From Candidatus Omnitrophota bacterium (GTDB taxonomy: Bacteria > Omnitrophota > Gorgyraeia > Gygaellales > Profunditerraquicolaceae), in the NCBI GenBank assembly GCA_020063525.1, contig JAGUUJ010000041.1:1-14407 (forward strand): a stretch of 14,407 nt of DNA, read 5' to 3'. Positions 1-6,341 of the stretch are shown piece by piece (within the stretch, counting starts at the first letter, position 1; the number at the start of each line of letters is the position of its first letter). Both the position numbers and the translations under genes were made by a program. Below the pieces are notes generated by a model. It saw only the letters and a list, made by a program, of their open reading frames with translations, was not told where the DNA came from and did not search any database.

Positions 1-13
1 TCCTGTTATGGCA

Positions 14-42
14 AGTATATCAGTAATAATCACTTAAGTAAA
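14..42 (-). promoter_or_regulatory. Promoter-like site reading out of the window to the left
   Basis: On the minus strand TTTACT (37-42) and TATACT (14-19) are separated by 17 bp. That is a good sigma-70-type arrangement with 5 of 6 matches at -10. It lies beyond the tRNA-fMet terminator and fires towards base 1, so it would serve a gene outside the window. No gene is visible in 1-205 on either strand. The short open stretches at the left edge end by base 48 and cannot be assigned. Confidence 0.4.
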
Positions 43-95
43 GCGTAAATTTAAGAATTAATACTGAAAGACCAATAAGCAAATTTACTAAATTC

Positions 96-125
96 ATAAT
101 AATATAGTTCTGTAGTTATTGTCAA
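96..125 (-). promoter_or_regulatory. Second leftward promoter-like site
   Basis: On the minus strand a perfect TTGACA (120-125) is followed after 18 bp by TATTAT (96-101). The spacing is acceptable and the region is AT-rich, so a chance match is possible. It has the same orientation as the site at 14-42 and may be a tandem promoter for a gene off the left edge. Confidence 0.35.
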
Positions 126-176
126 ACTTATTTTTTGCGGCCTTATTTTTGTGGCCTTTGTGGCTTTAGCTAAAAC

Positions 177-204
177 AAAACCCGCCATAAATCTGGCGGG
201 TTTT
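177..204 (-). terminator. Rho-independent terminator after tRNA-fMet
   Basis: The 6-bp GC-only stem CCCGCC (181-186) / GGCGGG (195-200) encloses an 8-nt loop. It is flanked by A's on the left and T's on the right, so it can work in both directions. On the minus strand it starts a few bases after the encoded CCA of the tRNA and ends in a T-rich tract. It therefore most likely ends the eno-ftsB-tRNA transcript or a tRNA-only transcript. Confidence 0.8.
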
Positions 205-207
205 ATC

Positions 208-504
208 TGGTTGCGGGGGCAAGATTTGAACTTGCGACCTTTAGGTTATGCGTACTACTACAGTTTTCACTGCTGCCGAATCTTCGACATTTGTAGTCTG
301 GACTATACCTTCATCCCGAAATTTCGGGACACCTGCCGTCTAGTCTCTACACCTTTCCGCAGTAAATCTCGGCGGACTTGGTTCGGTATTACCTTGACTT
401 ACATCGAAGGCTTCACCGAATTTGGCAAGCTATCCTTCAATCATTTCTGACTGAGGAGCCCAAATACTTGAGCCTAACGAGCTACCAGGCTGCTCCACCC
501 CGCG
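208..504 (-). tRNA. Initiator tRNA-fMet(CAU) interrupted by a group I intron
   Basis: The two exons are 504-471 and 250-208. Joined, they give a 77-nt tRNA with an encoded CCA (210-208). The acceptor stem is CGCGGGG against CCCCGCA, leaving the C1 x A72 mismatch that marks bacterial initiator tRNAs. The D arm (GAGC/GCUC), the T arm (GCAAG-UUCAAAU-CUUGC) and the CUCAUAA anticodon loop are intact. The anticodon stem UUAGG/CCUAA has A-U where initiators usually have a third consecutive G-C pair. The loop is split between U33 and C34 by 220 nt. The translated reading frame across this region is only a by-product of the RNA gene. The gene supplies the translation start tRNA, so splicing should be essential if this is the only copy. 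Confidence 0.93.
251..470 (-). ncRNA. Group I intron (IC3-like) in tRNA-fMet
   Basis: This is a 220-nt self-splicing-type intron with no room for a homing endonuclease. The exon ends in U (471) and the intron ends in G (251). Sliding the junction by one or two bases breaks that rule. Core elements read on the minus strand are: P1 of exon GGCU with internal GGCU; P2 closed by a GAAA loop; P3 CUUGCC/GGCAGG; P4 UUCGGU/ACCGAA; P6 with CCGC/GCGG; the R-like GAGACUAGACGGC; a P8 hairpin on the palindrome CCCGAAATTTCGGG; the S-like AAGGUAUAGUCC; and a terminal hairpin CAGU-GAAA-ACUG. The P and Q segments (AAAUUCGGUGAAGCC, and GGUAAUACCGAACCAAG) resemble those of cyanobacterial tRNA introns, which belong to subgroup IC3. 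The subgroup is inferred from this resemblance. Confidence 0.92.
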
Positions 505-509
505 AACTT

Positions 510-538
510 ACTATAACACAAGTAACCTTATAATGCAA
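510..538 (-). promoter_or_regulatory. Possible tRNA-fMet promoter
   Basis: TTGCAT (533-538) and TATAGT (510-515) are 17 bp apart on the minus strand, just upstream of the tRNA 5' end at 504. The -10 matches well and the -35 poorly. The predicted start would almost coincide with the first base of the tRNA. Cotranscription from eno and ftsB is an alternative, because no terminator is visible after the ftsB-like stop at 545. Confidence 0.3.
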
Positions 539-544
539 TGTCTA

Positions 545-814
545 TTATTTTTCAGGGATTATCTTGATGGGGATTTCGCCTTTACGCACTACGCCCATCT
601 TTTCTCTGGCAATTTTCTCTTGATAAATAGGGTCGCTTTCTATGCGCTTGAGTTCTTGTTGCAAAAGAGCGTTTTCTATGTTTAAGTGTTTGATTTTCAT
701 CTCTAAATCGCGGTTCCTATCTTTGAGTTCCTGCAGTTTTGTATATCCTGGTAAAAATATAATTAATAAAAAAAATATGACCCCCAGAAACCAAAATACC
801 TTTTTGAGTATCAT
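545..814 (-). CDS. ftsB: FtsB/DivIC-family septum formation protein
   Basis: This is an 89-residue bitopic protein of the FtsB/DivIC family. In characterised bacteria it bridges FtsL and FtsQ (DivIB) in the divisome and helps switch on septal peptidoglycan synthesis. It has a short cytoplasmic N-terminus, one hydrophobic segment at about residues 6-23, and then a charged heptad-like coiled coil at about 26-60 rich in Leu, Glu and Lys. It ends with the family's hallmark region around residues 61-80, including ARE-K-GVVRKGE. The length fits the family. Its ATG overlaps the eno stop as ATGA (811-814), so it is translationally coupled to enolase. The eno-ftsB/divIC pairing is seen in many bacteria and supports the call. 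FtsL-like proteins share the architecture, but the C-terminal motif favours FtsB/DivIC. The gene symbol is by family, not orthology. Confidence 0.85.
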   Translation of the reverse strand: MILKKVFWFLGVIFFLLIIFLPGYTKLQELKDRNRDLEMKIKHLNIENALLQQELKRIESDPIYQEKIAREKMGVVRKGEIPIKIIPEK

Positions 815-2076
815 CTCTTCCAGAGGCTCCCCGCATAAACTGCCTGAGAACCCAGCTCCTCTTCAATTCTTAAGAGTTCATTATATTTACAAATCCTGTC
901 TGTGCGCGATACCGAACCTGTCTTAATCTGCCCGCAGCCGCAAGCCACTGCCAGATGCGCTATTGTTGTGTCTTCGGTCTCTCCTGAACGGTGGGAAATA
1001 ATCGCTTTATATTTATTTTTCTTGGCAATGCCGATGACCTCCAGGGTCTCTGAAAGCGAACCAATCTGATTTAACTTTACCAGGATAGCATTACCTAAAT
1101 TCTCCGCAATACCTTTTTGAAAAATTTTAGGGTTAGTCACAAAGATATCATCACCCACCAGCTGTATTTTGCTACCCAGCTTTTTAGTCATCTCCTGCCA
1201 ACCAGACCAGTCATGCTCAGAAAGGCCGTCTTCTATGGATAAAATAGGATACTTATTTATCCAGTTTTCGTATATCTGTATTAAATCCACAGAATTTTTT
1301 CTGGAATTCTCAAATTGATATGCGCCATCCCGGTAAAAAGAGCTCGCCGCACAATCCAATGCCAAATAAATATCGCGACCAGCTTCATATCCGGCTAATT
1401 CAGCTGCCTGTAATATCAAACGCAGGGATTCTTCATTGGAATCAAGGCGCGGTGCGAATCCGCCCTCATCGCCTACCGATGTAGATAACCCTTTAGATTT
1501 TAAAATTGATTTTAAATTATGGAATACCTCGGTGGCATACCTTAAAGCTTCGCGGAAACTTGGCGCGCCTGTTGGCACAATCATAAATTCCTGGATATCC
1601 AGATTGTTATCTGCGTGCAGGCCGCCATTTAAAATATTCATCAAAGGCACAGGCAAGATTTTTGCGGTATTTCCGCCTAAGTATTTATATAAAGGCTCAG
1701 CTTTGGATAAAGCATCTGCCTTCGCTACTGCCAAAGATACGCCCAGAATAGCATTAGCACCTAACTTAGATTTATTTCTAGTTGCATCTAAATCAATCAG
1801 GAGTGCGTCTATTTTTTTAAAATCCGGTTTTAGCCCCTTAATCTTAGAAGCAATTAAGGTATTCACATTATTTACTGCTTTTAATACTCCCTTACCTAAA
1901 TATCTTGTTTTATCGCCGTCCCTTAATTCTAATGCCTCATTCTCTCCTGTAGAGGCGCCCGAAGGCACGGCTGCGCGTGCCAGTATGCCGGAATCTAAGG
2001 TTATATCTACTTCTATAGTTGGGTTGCCCCGTGAATCCAAAATCTCGCGCGCTAAAACCTTTTTTATTTTTGCCAT
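811..2076 (-). CDS. eno: Enolase (phosphopyruvate hydratase)
   Basis: The protein interconverts 2-phosphoglycerate and phosphoenolpyruvate in glycolysis and gluconeogenesis, in the cytoplasm. It has 421 residues, close to the usual 425-430, and is intact. The mobile SGASTG loop is at 39-44, the GGLHADNN segment at 151-158, and the general-acid Glu in GDEGG at about 204. Metal ligands are D241, E282 and D309 or D310. The catalytic Lys is K334 in VKLNQIGS, the substrate loop SHRSGETED is at 361-369, and K385 is in KTGS. All expected active-site residues are present. The ATG at 2074-2076 follows a strong ribosome site, AAAAGGAGGGAG, and a good promoter lies at 2107-2134. It is the first gene of a unit continuing into ftsB and possibly tRNA-fMet. 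Confidence 0.98.
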   Translation of the reverse strand: MAKIKKVLAREILDSRGNPTIEVDITLDSGILARAAVPSGASTGENEALELRDGDKTRYLGKGVLKAVNNVNTLIASKIKGLKPDFKKIDALLIDLDATRNKSKLGANAILGVSLAVAKADALSKAEPLYKYLGGNTAKILPVPLMNILNGGLHADNNLDIQEFMIVPTGAPSFREALRYATEVFHNLKSILKSKGLSTSVGDEGGFAPRLDSNEESLRLILQAAELAGYEAGRDIYLALDCAASSFYRDGAYQFENSRKNSVDLIQIYENWINKYPILSIEDGLSEHDWSGWQEMTKKLGSKIQLVGDDIFVTNPKIFQKGIAENLGNAILVKLNQIGSLSETLEVIGIAKKNKYKAIISHRSGETEDTTIAHLAVACGCGQIKTGSVSRTDRICKYNELLRIEEELGSQAVYAGSLWKR

Positions 2077-2106
2077 AAATAAACTCCCTCCTTTTGAATG
2101 GAATAA

Positions 2107-2134
2107 ATTCTATCACGAATAGATATTTAGTCAA
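2107..2134 (-). promoter_or_regulatory. eno promoter
   Basis: On the minus strand TTGACT (2129-2134) and TAGAAT (2107-2112) are 16 bp apart, each with 5 of 6 consensus matches. The site is about 30 bp upstream of the eno start codon, leaving a short leader that carries the strong GGAGG ribosome site at 2084-2095. Confidence 0.65.
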
Positions 2135-2149
2135 TAAAAACAATTTCTG

Positions 2150-2296
2150 AGGGACGTCTTTGAATCCAATCGAGGGACGTTCTTTTAGCTAATCGGAAGG
2201 GTGTCCCCTTGCAAGGGGACACCCTTTGCTTTGTAATTAAAGACGTCCCTGCTTTGGATTTAGGACAGGCTTTGCTTTAGTAACAAAGACGTCCCT
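2150..2296. repeat. Nested palindromic intergenic element
   Basis: The element is built of concentric inverted repeats. The outermost pair is AGGGACGTCTTTG (2150-2162) against CAAAGACGTCCCT (2284-2296), a perfect 13 bp. The next pair is AGGGACGTTCTTT (2173-2185) against AAAGACGTCCCT (2239-2250), nearly perfect. The centre is a perfect 30-bp palindrome at 2197-2226 whose left arm is AAGGGTGTCCCCTTG. Read another way, the GGGACGT unit occurs twice in each orientation as short direct repeats. It contains no gene. It lies between the eno promoter and the promoter of the FtsH-like gene and could fold as a long cruciform or RNA hairpin. It resembles REP/MITE-type elements. No transposase is present. 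Confidence 0.85.
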
Positions 2297-2310
2297 ATCT
2301 TTCATATAGA

Positions 2311-2339
2311 TTGACACAGGTATAAAATTATGGTATTTT
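2311..2339 (+). promoter_or_regulatory. Probable promoter of the FtsH-like/lipoprotein unit
   Basis: A perfect TTGACA (2311-2316) is followed after 17 bp by TATTTT (2334-2339). It starts immediately after the palindromic element. The predicted start near 2346 would leave a leader of only about 11 nt before the ATG at 2357, with the GGGGTG ribosome site at 2345-2350 at its very 5' end. That is tight and lowers confidence. Confidence 0.4.
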
Positions 2340-2356
2340 GATTTGGGGTGATAAAT

Positions 2357-4054
2357 ATGAACTCGCGAAGGATTAAGCTTTTTTTAAAATTTCACTGGAT
2401 TGGTATTACCATAACAGTCCTGGCTGTTATCCTTGGCATTTCTTTTATGTTTTTCCTGCGTAATGCCATTATGGCCTGGTCTACTTCTGAATCTTATTTT
2501 AAGAAAGCTGCGCTTGCCCAATACGGACTATTCTTTTATATTTTCCTGGTCCTGCAAGTCATTAGTCTGCCTCTAAGCGGTGCGCTATGGATCTGGCTGA
2601 TGCGCGGCGGACAGATGAAATTTACACACATAGGCAAAAAACCGGTTGAAGGCAAAGATATAAAAATTCACTGGCAGGATGTCATAGGCATGGAAGAGGC
2701 AAAAGAAGAAGCAATGGAAGTAGTGCGTTTAGTTACTGACCGCGCAAAACTACAGGCAATCGGAGGTAAAATTCTAAGGGGCATATTGGTGATGGGCCCA
2801 CCCGGTTGCGGTAAAACCTATCTTGCCAAGGCAATTGCTACCGAAGCGAATATGCCCTTTATACCTATGTCAGGCTCAGAATTTATCGAGATGTTTGTAG
2901 GCGTAGGAGCAAGCCGTATCCGAAAACTATTTAAACAGGCCAGGCAATTGGCTTATGTGGAAGGCGGTTGTATTATCTTTATCGATGAACTTGATGCAGT
3001 AGGGGCGCAGCGTTCGGTTGACCGGGGTTTCGGCGGACAGACAGAATCCAATACAACCTTAAACCAACTCCTTATAGAAATGGATGGCCTTAAAGAAAAG
3101 GATTATAATGTAATTTTAATCGGCGCAACTAACGCCCCTGAAGGATTCTTGGACCCGGCATTGCTAAGGCCCGGGAGATTCGACCGTAAAATCTATGTTG
3201 ATTTGCCAAACTTAGATGAAAGAGAAAAATTATTTGAATACTATTTAAAGGAAGTAAAATACGATGTTACGATTGACCGCTTGAGGCTTGCCAGGTTAAC
3301 GGTAGGAAATAGCCCTGCTGATATTTCTAACCTTATCAGAGAAGCAGCATTAATTGCTGTGCGAAATAAAAAAGAGGCAATTTCAATGAAAGAAATCTCT
3401 GGAGCCTACGACCGGGTTGAGATGGGTATCAAGCATAAAGTCGTTTTTACGCAAAAGGAGCGGGAAAAAATCGCTTATCACGAAGCCGGACACGCTATTG
3501 CAATGTATTTTTTAGCACCGCACAAGGATGTTTTTAAGGCTACGATTCTTGCCCGAGGCGGAGCGCTTGGTTTTGTTATGCCACAGCCGCGGGAAGAGAT
3601 TCATGTGCACACAAAAGAACAATACTTAGGAGATATAAAAGTAAGCTTGGGTTCATATGCTGCAGAAAAATTAAAGTTAAAGGTAACTACGTCCGGGGTA
3701 AGCCAAGATTTTACTACTGCAATGTGGATTGCCCATCATATGGTCTGGGAATGGGGAATGGGAAAATCAGGCCTGGTGGGTAATTATAGTTTATTAGAGA
3801 CAATGCGTTCGGATTACGGTGTATTTAGAGGCGAAAACGTCTCTTTTGTATCAGAAGAGATAAAACAGCACCTGAATAATGAAGTACAGGAAATATTACA
3901 AGAATGCCTCAAGGAAGTTGAGGATCTGTTACAAAAAGAGTCCGGACTGCTTGACCGCTTTGCTCAAGAACTGCTTGCCAAAGACGAACTTAATTATGAT
4001 GAGATTGAAGCTATCTTCAATGAATTCGGTAAAATTCGCCCTCCTATTATTTAG
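2357..4054 (+). CDS. FtsH-like membrane AAA+ zinc metalloprotease
   Basis: This is a membrane-anchored ATP-dependent protease of the FtsH/Yme1 type that would unfold and degrade membrane or cytoplasmic proteins on the cytoplasmic side. Counting from the ATG at 2357 it has 565 residues. Two membrane segments lie at about 14-35 and 56-82. The AAA module has Walker A GPPGCGKT (147-154), the pore loop EMFVGVGA (178-185), Walker B IIFIDELD (206-213) and the second region of homology with RPGRFDR (271-277). The protease domain has HEAGH (375-379) and D451 as the likely third zinc ligand. All catalytic residues are present. The extracytoplasmic stretch between the membrane segments is only about 20 residues, against roughly 70 in E. 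coli FtsH, which suggests a specialised paralogue. A GTG at 2348 is a possible earlier start, but it overlaps the GGGGTG ribosome site, so ATG is preferred. Its 3' end overlaps the following lipoprotein gene by 35 nt. Confidence 0.9.
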   Translation: MNSRRIKLFLKFHWIGITITVLAVILGISFMFFLRNAIMAWSTSESYFKKAALAQYGLFFYIFLVLQVISLPLSGALWIWLMRGGQMKFTHIGKKPVEGKDIKIHWQDVIGMEEAKEEAMEVVRLVTDRAKLQAIGGKILRGILVMGPPGCGKTYLAKAIATEANMPFIPMSGSEFIEMFVGVGASRIRKLFKQARQLAYVEGGCIIFIDELDAVGAQRSVDRGFGGQTESNTTLNQLLIEMDGLKEKDYNVILIGATNAPEGFLDPALLRPGRFDRKIYVDLPNLDEREKLFEYYLKEVKYDVTIDRLRLARLTVGNSPADISNLIREAALIAVRNKKEAISMKEISGAYDRVEMGIKHKVVFTQKEREKIAYHEAGHAIAMYFLAPHKDVFKATILARGGALGFVMPQPREEIHVHTKEQYLGDIKVSLGSYAAEKLKLKVTTSGVSQDFTTAMWIAHHMVWEWGMGKSGLVGNYSLLETMRSDYGVFRGENVSFVSEEIKQHLNNEVQEILQECLKEVEDLLQKESGLLDRFAQELLAKDELNYDEIEAIFNEFGKIRPPII

Positions 4055-4862
4055 CTTTTTCCTTTACATAAATTTATCCGGTTGCCAAAACTCGCTGGAG
4101 CCTACCTTTAAGGAAGAAGACATCCCTGAGATTGTAAAACAGATATGTAAAGATGAATATAAACTGGATGTAATCACGCAAAGGTCAGAAACCACGCTTT
4201 GGATTTATGTGCCTTTGGCAAAAATTCTGCATAAAGAGTATGGAATAAAAGAAGGCAAAATCTTGGATGAGGAGATGACGGATAAATTAAGAAATATACT
4301 CAGTACGGTTGGCCGGGTTGTCTTAAGTTCTAATAATGCGCCGGAGTTCTTTGCGTTATGGGCTTCGGATATCAATATCGGTCTGGATTACATTCTCATC
4401 GGTAATGTGCTGGATATAAAAAAATCTTATGCCGATAGCATCCCTTTTACCGAGCTTAACAAAAGATACGTTATGAAATTCAACATAAATCCGGAGGCTG
4501 TACAAGATACAGTAGGCCGGCATATGAAATTTTACAATATCAGATTGCCGGATTTTCTTGCGCAACAGATGGTGCAGAGAATATCCGTTAAGTTTCAAGA
4601 GGAATCTCTGAAAAAATATTTTAAAATGGAAAAGGTGGATGGCATATTCAATAATGACGCATTCATCCTGGAATACTCCATAAAACCTCTTGCCAAGCCG
4701 GATAAAACTATAGATGTTACGGAAGAAATATTAGATACCATAACTTACTGCATAAAGATATATGAATTTCAGGATTTTTCTCGGGTGGAGATAAATGATT
4801 TGGTTACGCAGGATAAGATTGTTTTAAATAAAGCAGCGATTTTGGAGAGACCTACAGAATAG
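4020..4862 (+). CDS. Unrecognised lipoprotein coupled to the FtsH-like protease
   Basis: I do not recognise this 280-residue protein. The reading frame is open from 3879, but the ATG at 4020 is chosen because it creates a classic lipoprotein signal peptide. That signal has a short basic start (MNSVK), a hydrophobic core (residues 6-18) and the lipobox LSGC with the lipidated Cys at residue 22. The mature part is mixed alpha/beta, rich in charged residues, with no further membrane segment. It has no obvious catalytic motif and only one Cys near residue 42 plus one late Cys. The start lies 35 nt inside the protease gene with no strong ribosome site, so translation is probably coupled. It ends only 7 nt before the convergent purN stop, with no hairpin between. 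An envelope role linked to the protease, as partner or substrate, is inference from the overlap. Confidence 0.8.
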   Translation: MNSVKFALLLFSFFLYINLSGCQNSLEPTFKEEDIPEIVKQICKDEYKLDVITQRSETTLWIYVPLAKILHKEYGIKEGKILDEEMTDKLRNILSTVGRVVLSSNNAPEFFALWASDINIGLDYILIGNVLDIKKSYADSIPFTELNKRYVMKFNINPEAVQDTVGRHMKFYNIRLPDFLAQQMVQRISVKFQEESLKKYFKMEKVDGIFNNDAFILEYSIKPLAKPDKTIDVTEEILDTITYCIKIYEFQDFSRVEINDLVTQDKIVLNKAAILERPTE

Positions 4863-4869
4863 CAGACCT

Positions 4870-5454
4870 CTAAGATTCTTCCAGTTTTAGTTTCCCTTCT
4901 ACATATAATCCGATAGCTTCGGGATAAAGATGATGCTCTATTTTATGTATCTTCTTCTCTAAAGATTCTAAGGTATCATTTTCTTGTATCTCGACTGCCT
5001 TCTGTAAAATTATCGGGCCGTGGTCCATTTTTTCATCCACAAAATGCACAGTAACACCCGTAACCTTTACCCCGTAATCAAAGGCGTCTTTTATCGCTTC
5101 TGTCCCTTTGAAGGAAGGCAGGAGTGCGGGGTGAATATTTAAGATACGGCCTGCGTACCTTCCTACAAATTCCGGCGAAAGCATGCGCATAAATCCTGCC
5201 AGAACAATTAAATCAATTTTATTCTCATCTAAATGCGCAATGATTTTATTTTCAAAATCTTCTTTATTGGCGAAATCTTCTCTTTTTACCAATGCTATTT
5301 TTATCCCTGCTCTTTTTGCCCGTGCAATAGCGCCTGCCTTTGGGTTATCGCAAACTAATAAAGATAAATTCGCCTTGATTGTACCTTTTTTTACTGCTCT
5401 AATAATTGCGCCAAAATTTGTCCCTCTGCCTGAGGCAAAAACCGCGATATTCAT
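4870..5454 (-). CDS. purN: Phosphoribosylglycinamide formyltransferase
   Basis: GAR transformylase moves the formyl group of 10-formyltetrahydrofolate onto glycinamide ribonucleotide, the third step of de novo purine synthesis, in the cytoplasm. It has 194 residues, slightly shorter than E. coli PurN (212). The substrate loop ASGRGTN is at 7-13. The catalytic N106 and H108 sit in NIHPALLPSFKG, and D144 sits in KMDHGP. These fall at the same numbers as in E. coli. The frame is open to 5496, but the ATG at 5452-5454 aligns with the family start, follows AAGGAGAAGAG, and overlaps the rnfB stop as ATGA. It is the last gene of the rnf run and faces the lipoprotein gene. Its place behind rnf looks like operon hitchhiking, not a shared function. 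Confidence 0.95.
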   Translation of the reverse strand: MNIAVFASGRGTNFGAIIRAVKKGTIKANLSLLVCDNPKAGAIARAKRAGIKIALVKREDFANKEDFENKIIAHLDENKIDLIVLAGFMRMLSPEFVGRYAGRILNIHPALLPSFKGTEAIKDAFDYGVKVTGVTVHFVDEKMDHGPIILQKAVEIQENDTLESLEKKIHKIEHHLYPEAIGLYVEGKLKLEES

Positions 5455-6341
5455 TCTCTTCTCCTTATCGTTTTCGTGTGGCAGACTTCTATACACTTAC
5501 CGCAGGAAGTACACTTATTATAATCTATTACTGCCAGATTATCAACCCTTCGATTACACTCAGGGTTGATGCTGAGCGAAGTCGAAGCATCAATGACATG
5601 TATAGCATCAACCGGACAGACCTGTTCGCATTTACGACAGGCAATACAACCCACAGGACAAGCTGCTATTGTATCCTTTCCTAAATCATGGGAGCTGCAA
5701 GCAACATAAACCCCGCCCTTTCCTTCTTGCAATGTCTCTTTGGAAATAGAAAGGGCGGGGTAAACCGGATGCGTTATGGCTACAAGAGTAAATAAGTTCT
5801 TAGGACAGAGCAGGACGCATTTATTACAGGCTTTACATTTATTTGCATCCACTATGGGTAAACCTTCGCCAGACATCTTTATGGCACCAAAGGGACACAC
5901 CCTTTCGCAATCTCCGAACCCCAAACAGCCCCATACACATTCCTTTTGGCCACCCAAAACTAAATTTGCCGCCACGCAATCTTTCATCCCCTGATATAAA
6001 AACCTATCTTTTACTTTTATTCCACCATTGCAGTGCAAAATAGCAACGGTTTTTGCTATCTTTTGCAATTTCCTGCCCAAAAGTTCGGCGATTTGTTCCT
6101 TTATTTCATCGCTGCTTATCCGGCAAGCATCAATTTTTGCCTTTCCGCTCAGTATTGACTCGGCAAAACCAAAACAACCTGCTCCGCCGCAGGCGCCGCA
6201 GTTCGAACCGGGCAGCAGTCCGACAATTTTCTCTAATCGCGGGTCAGTTTTTACAGCAAATTTCTTAGAGGCAAACGCTAAGCCGATACCGAACAAAAGA
6301 CCCAGGGCCCCTAAAGTTAAGATAGGTATTAAGATATCCAT
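5451..6341 (-). CDS. rnfB: Rnf complex subunit RnfB, multi-cluster ferredoxin-like protein
   Basis: RnfB is the probable ferredoxin-facing electron entry or exit subunit of the Rnf complex. The 296-residue protein has an N-terminal membrane anchor (about 4-24), then the Fe-S domain with C48, C51, C56 and C73. Paired 4Fe-4S cysteine sets follow at C135/139/144/149, C169/172/175/179, C228-C242 and C277/280/283/287. The last motif reads EVCH where EVCP is usual. Residues about 252-267, between the final two cysteine sets, are encoded by a 48-bp palindromic insert. The flanks read HVID and NLAVIDY, as expected for an uninterrupted ferredoxin fold. The insert adds one extra Cys (C262). The ATG at 6341 shares a base with the rnfA stop (TAATG), and its own stop overlaps purN. 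Confidence 0.95.
   Translation of the reverse strand: MDILIPILTLGALGLLFGIGLAFASKKFAVKTDPRLEKIVGLLPGSNCGACGGAGCFGFAESILSGKAKIDACRISSDEIKEQIAELLGRKLQKIAKTVAILHCNGGIKVKDRFLYQGMKDCVAANLVLGGQKECVWGCLGFGDCERVCPFGAIKMSGEGLPIVDANKCKACNKCVLLCPKNLFTLVAITHPVYPALSISKETLQEGKGGVYVACSSHDLGKDTIAACPVGCIACRKCEQVCPVDAIHVIDASTSLSINPECNRRVDNLAVIDYNKCTSCGKCIEVCHTKTIRRRE
5541..5593. repeat. 48-bp palindromic element inserted in frame in rnfB
   Basis: The unit is flanked by 5-bp direct repeats ATCAA (5541-5545 and 5589-5593), as a target-site duplication would leave. Inside are two adjoining hairpins, ATCAACCCT/AGGGTTGAT (5541-5549/5561-5569) and GATGCT/AGCATC (5568-5573/5586-5591). Their loops are themselves complementary, CGATTACACTC against GAGCGAAGTCG, with a few mismatches. 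Removing 48 bp restores the frame and gives HVIDNLAVIDY, the expected RnfB sequence. The insert adds 16 residues without a stop. The cttcga...ctcag / ctgagcgaagtcgaag word resembles small dispersed palindromes I recall from other bacterial genomes. That recollection is unverified. Confidence 0.8.

Noticed and set aside
151..450. Open reading frame of 99 codons on the plus strand
   Set aside because: It is antisense to the tRNA-fMet and its intron and shows no protein-like features. The RNA structure explains the sequence.
1436..2122. Long plus-strand open frame of 228 codons opposite eno
   Set aside because: It is antisense to the fully conserved enolase, lacks a ribosome site, and shows no family resemblance.
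3879..4019. Upstream extension of the lipoprotein frame inside the protease gene
   Set aside because: It would bury the signal peptide and lipobox behind 47 basic residues. The ATG at 4020 gives a proper lipoprotein start.
5183..5684. Plus-strand frames opposite purN and rnfB
   Set aside because: They are shadows of conserved genes. Their odd endings come from translating the palindromic insert on the wrong strand.
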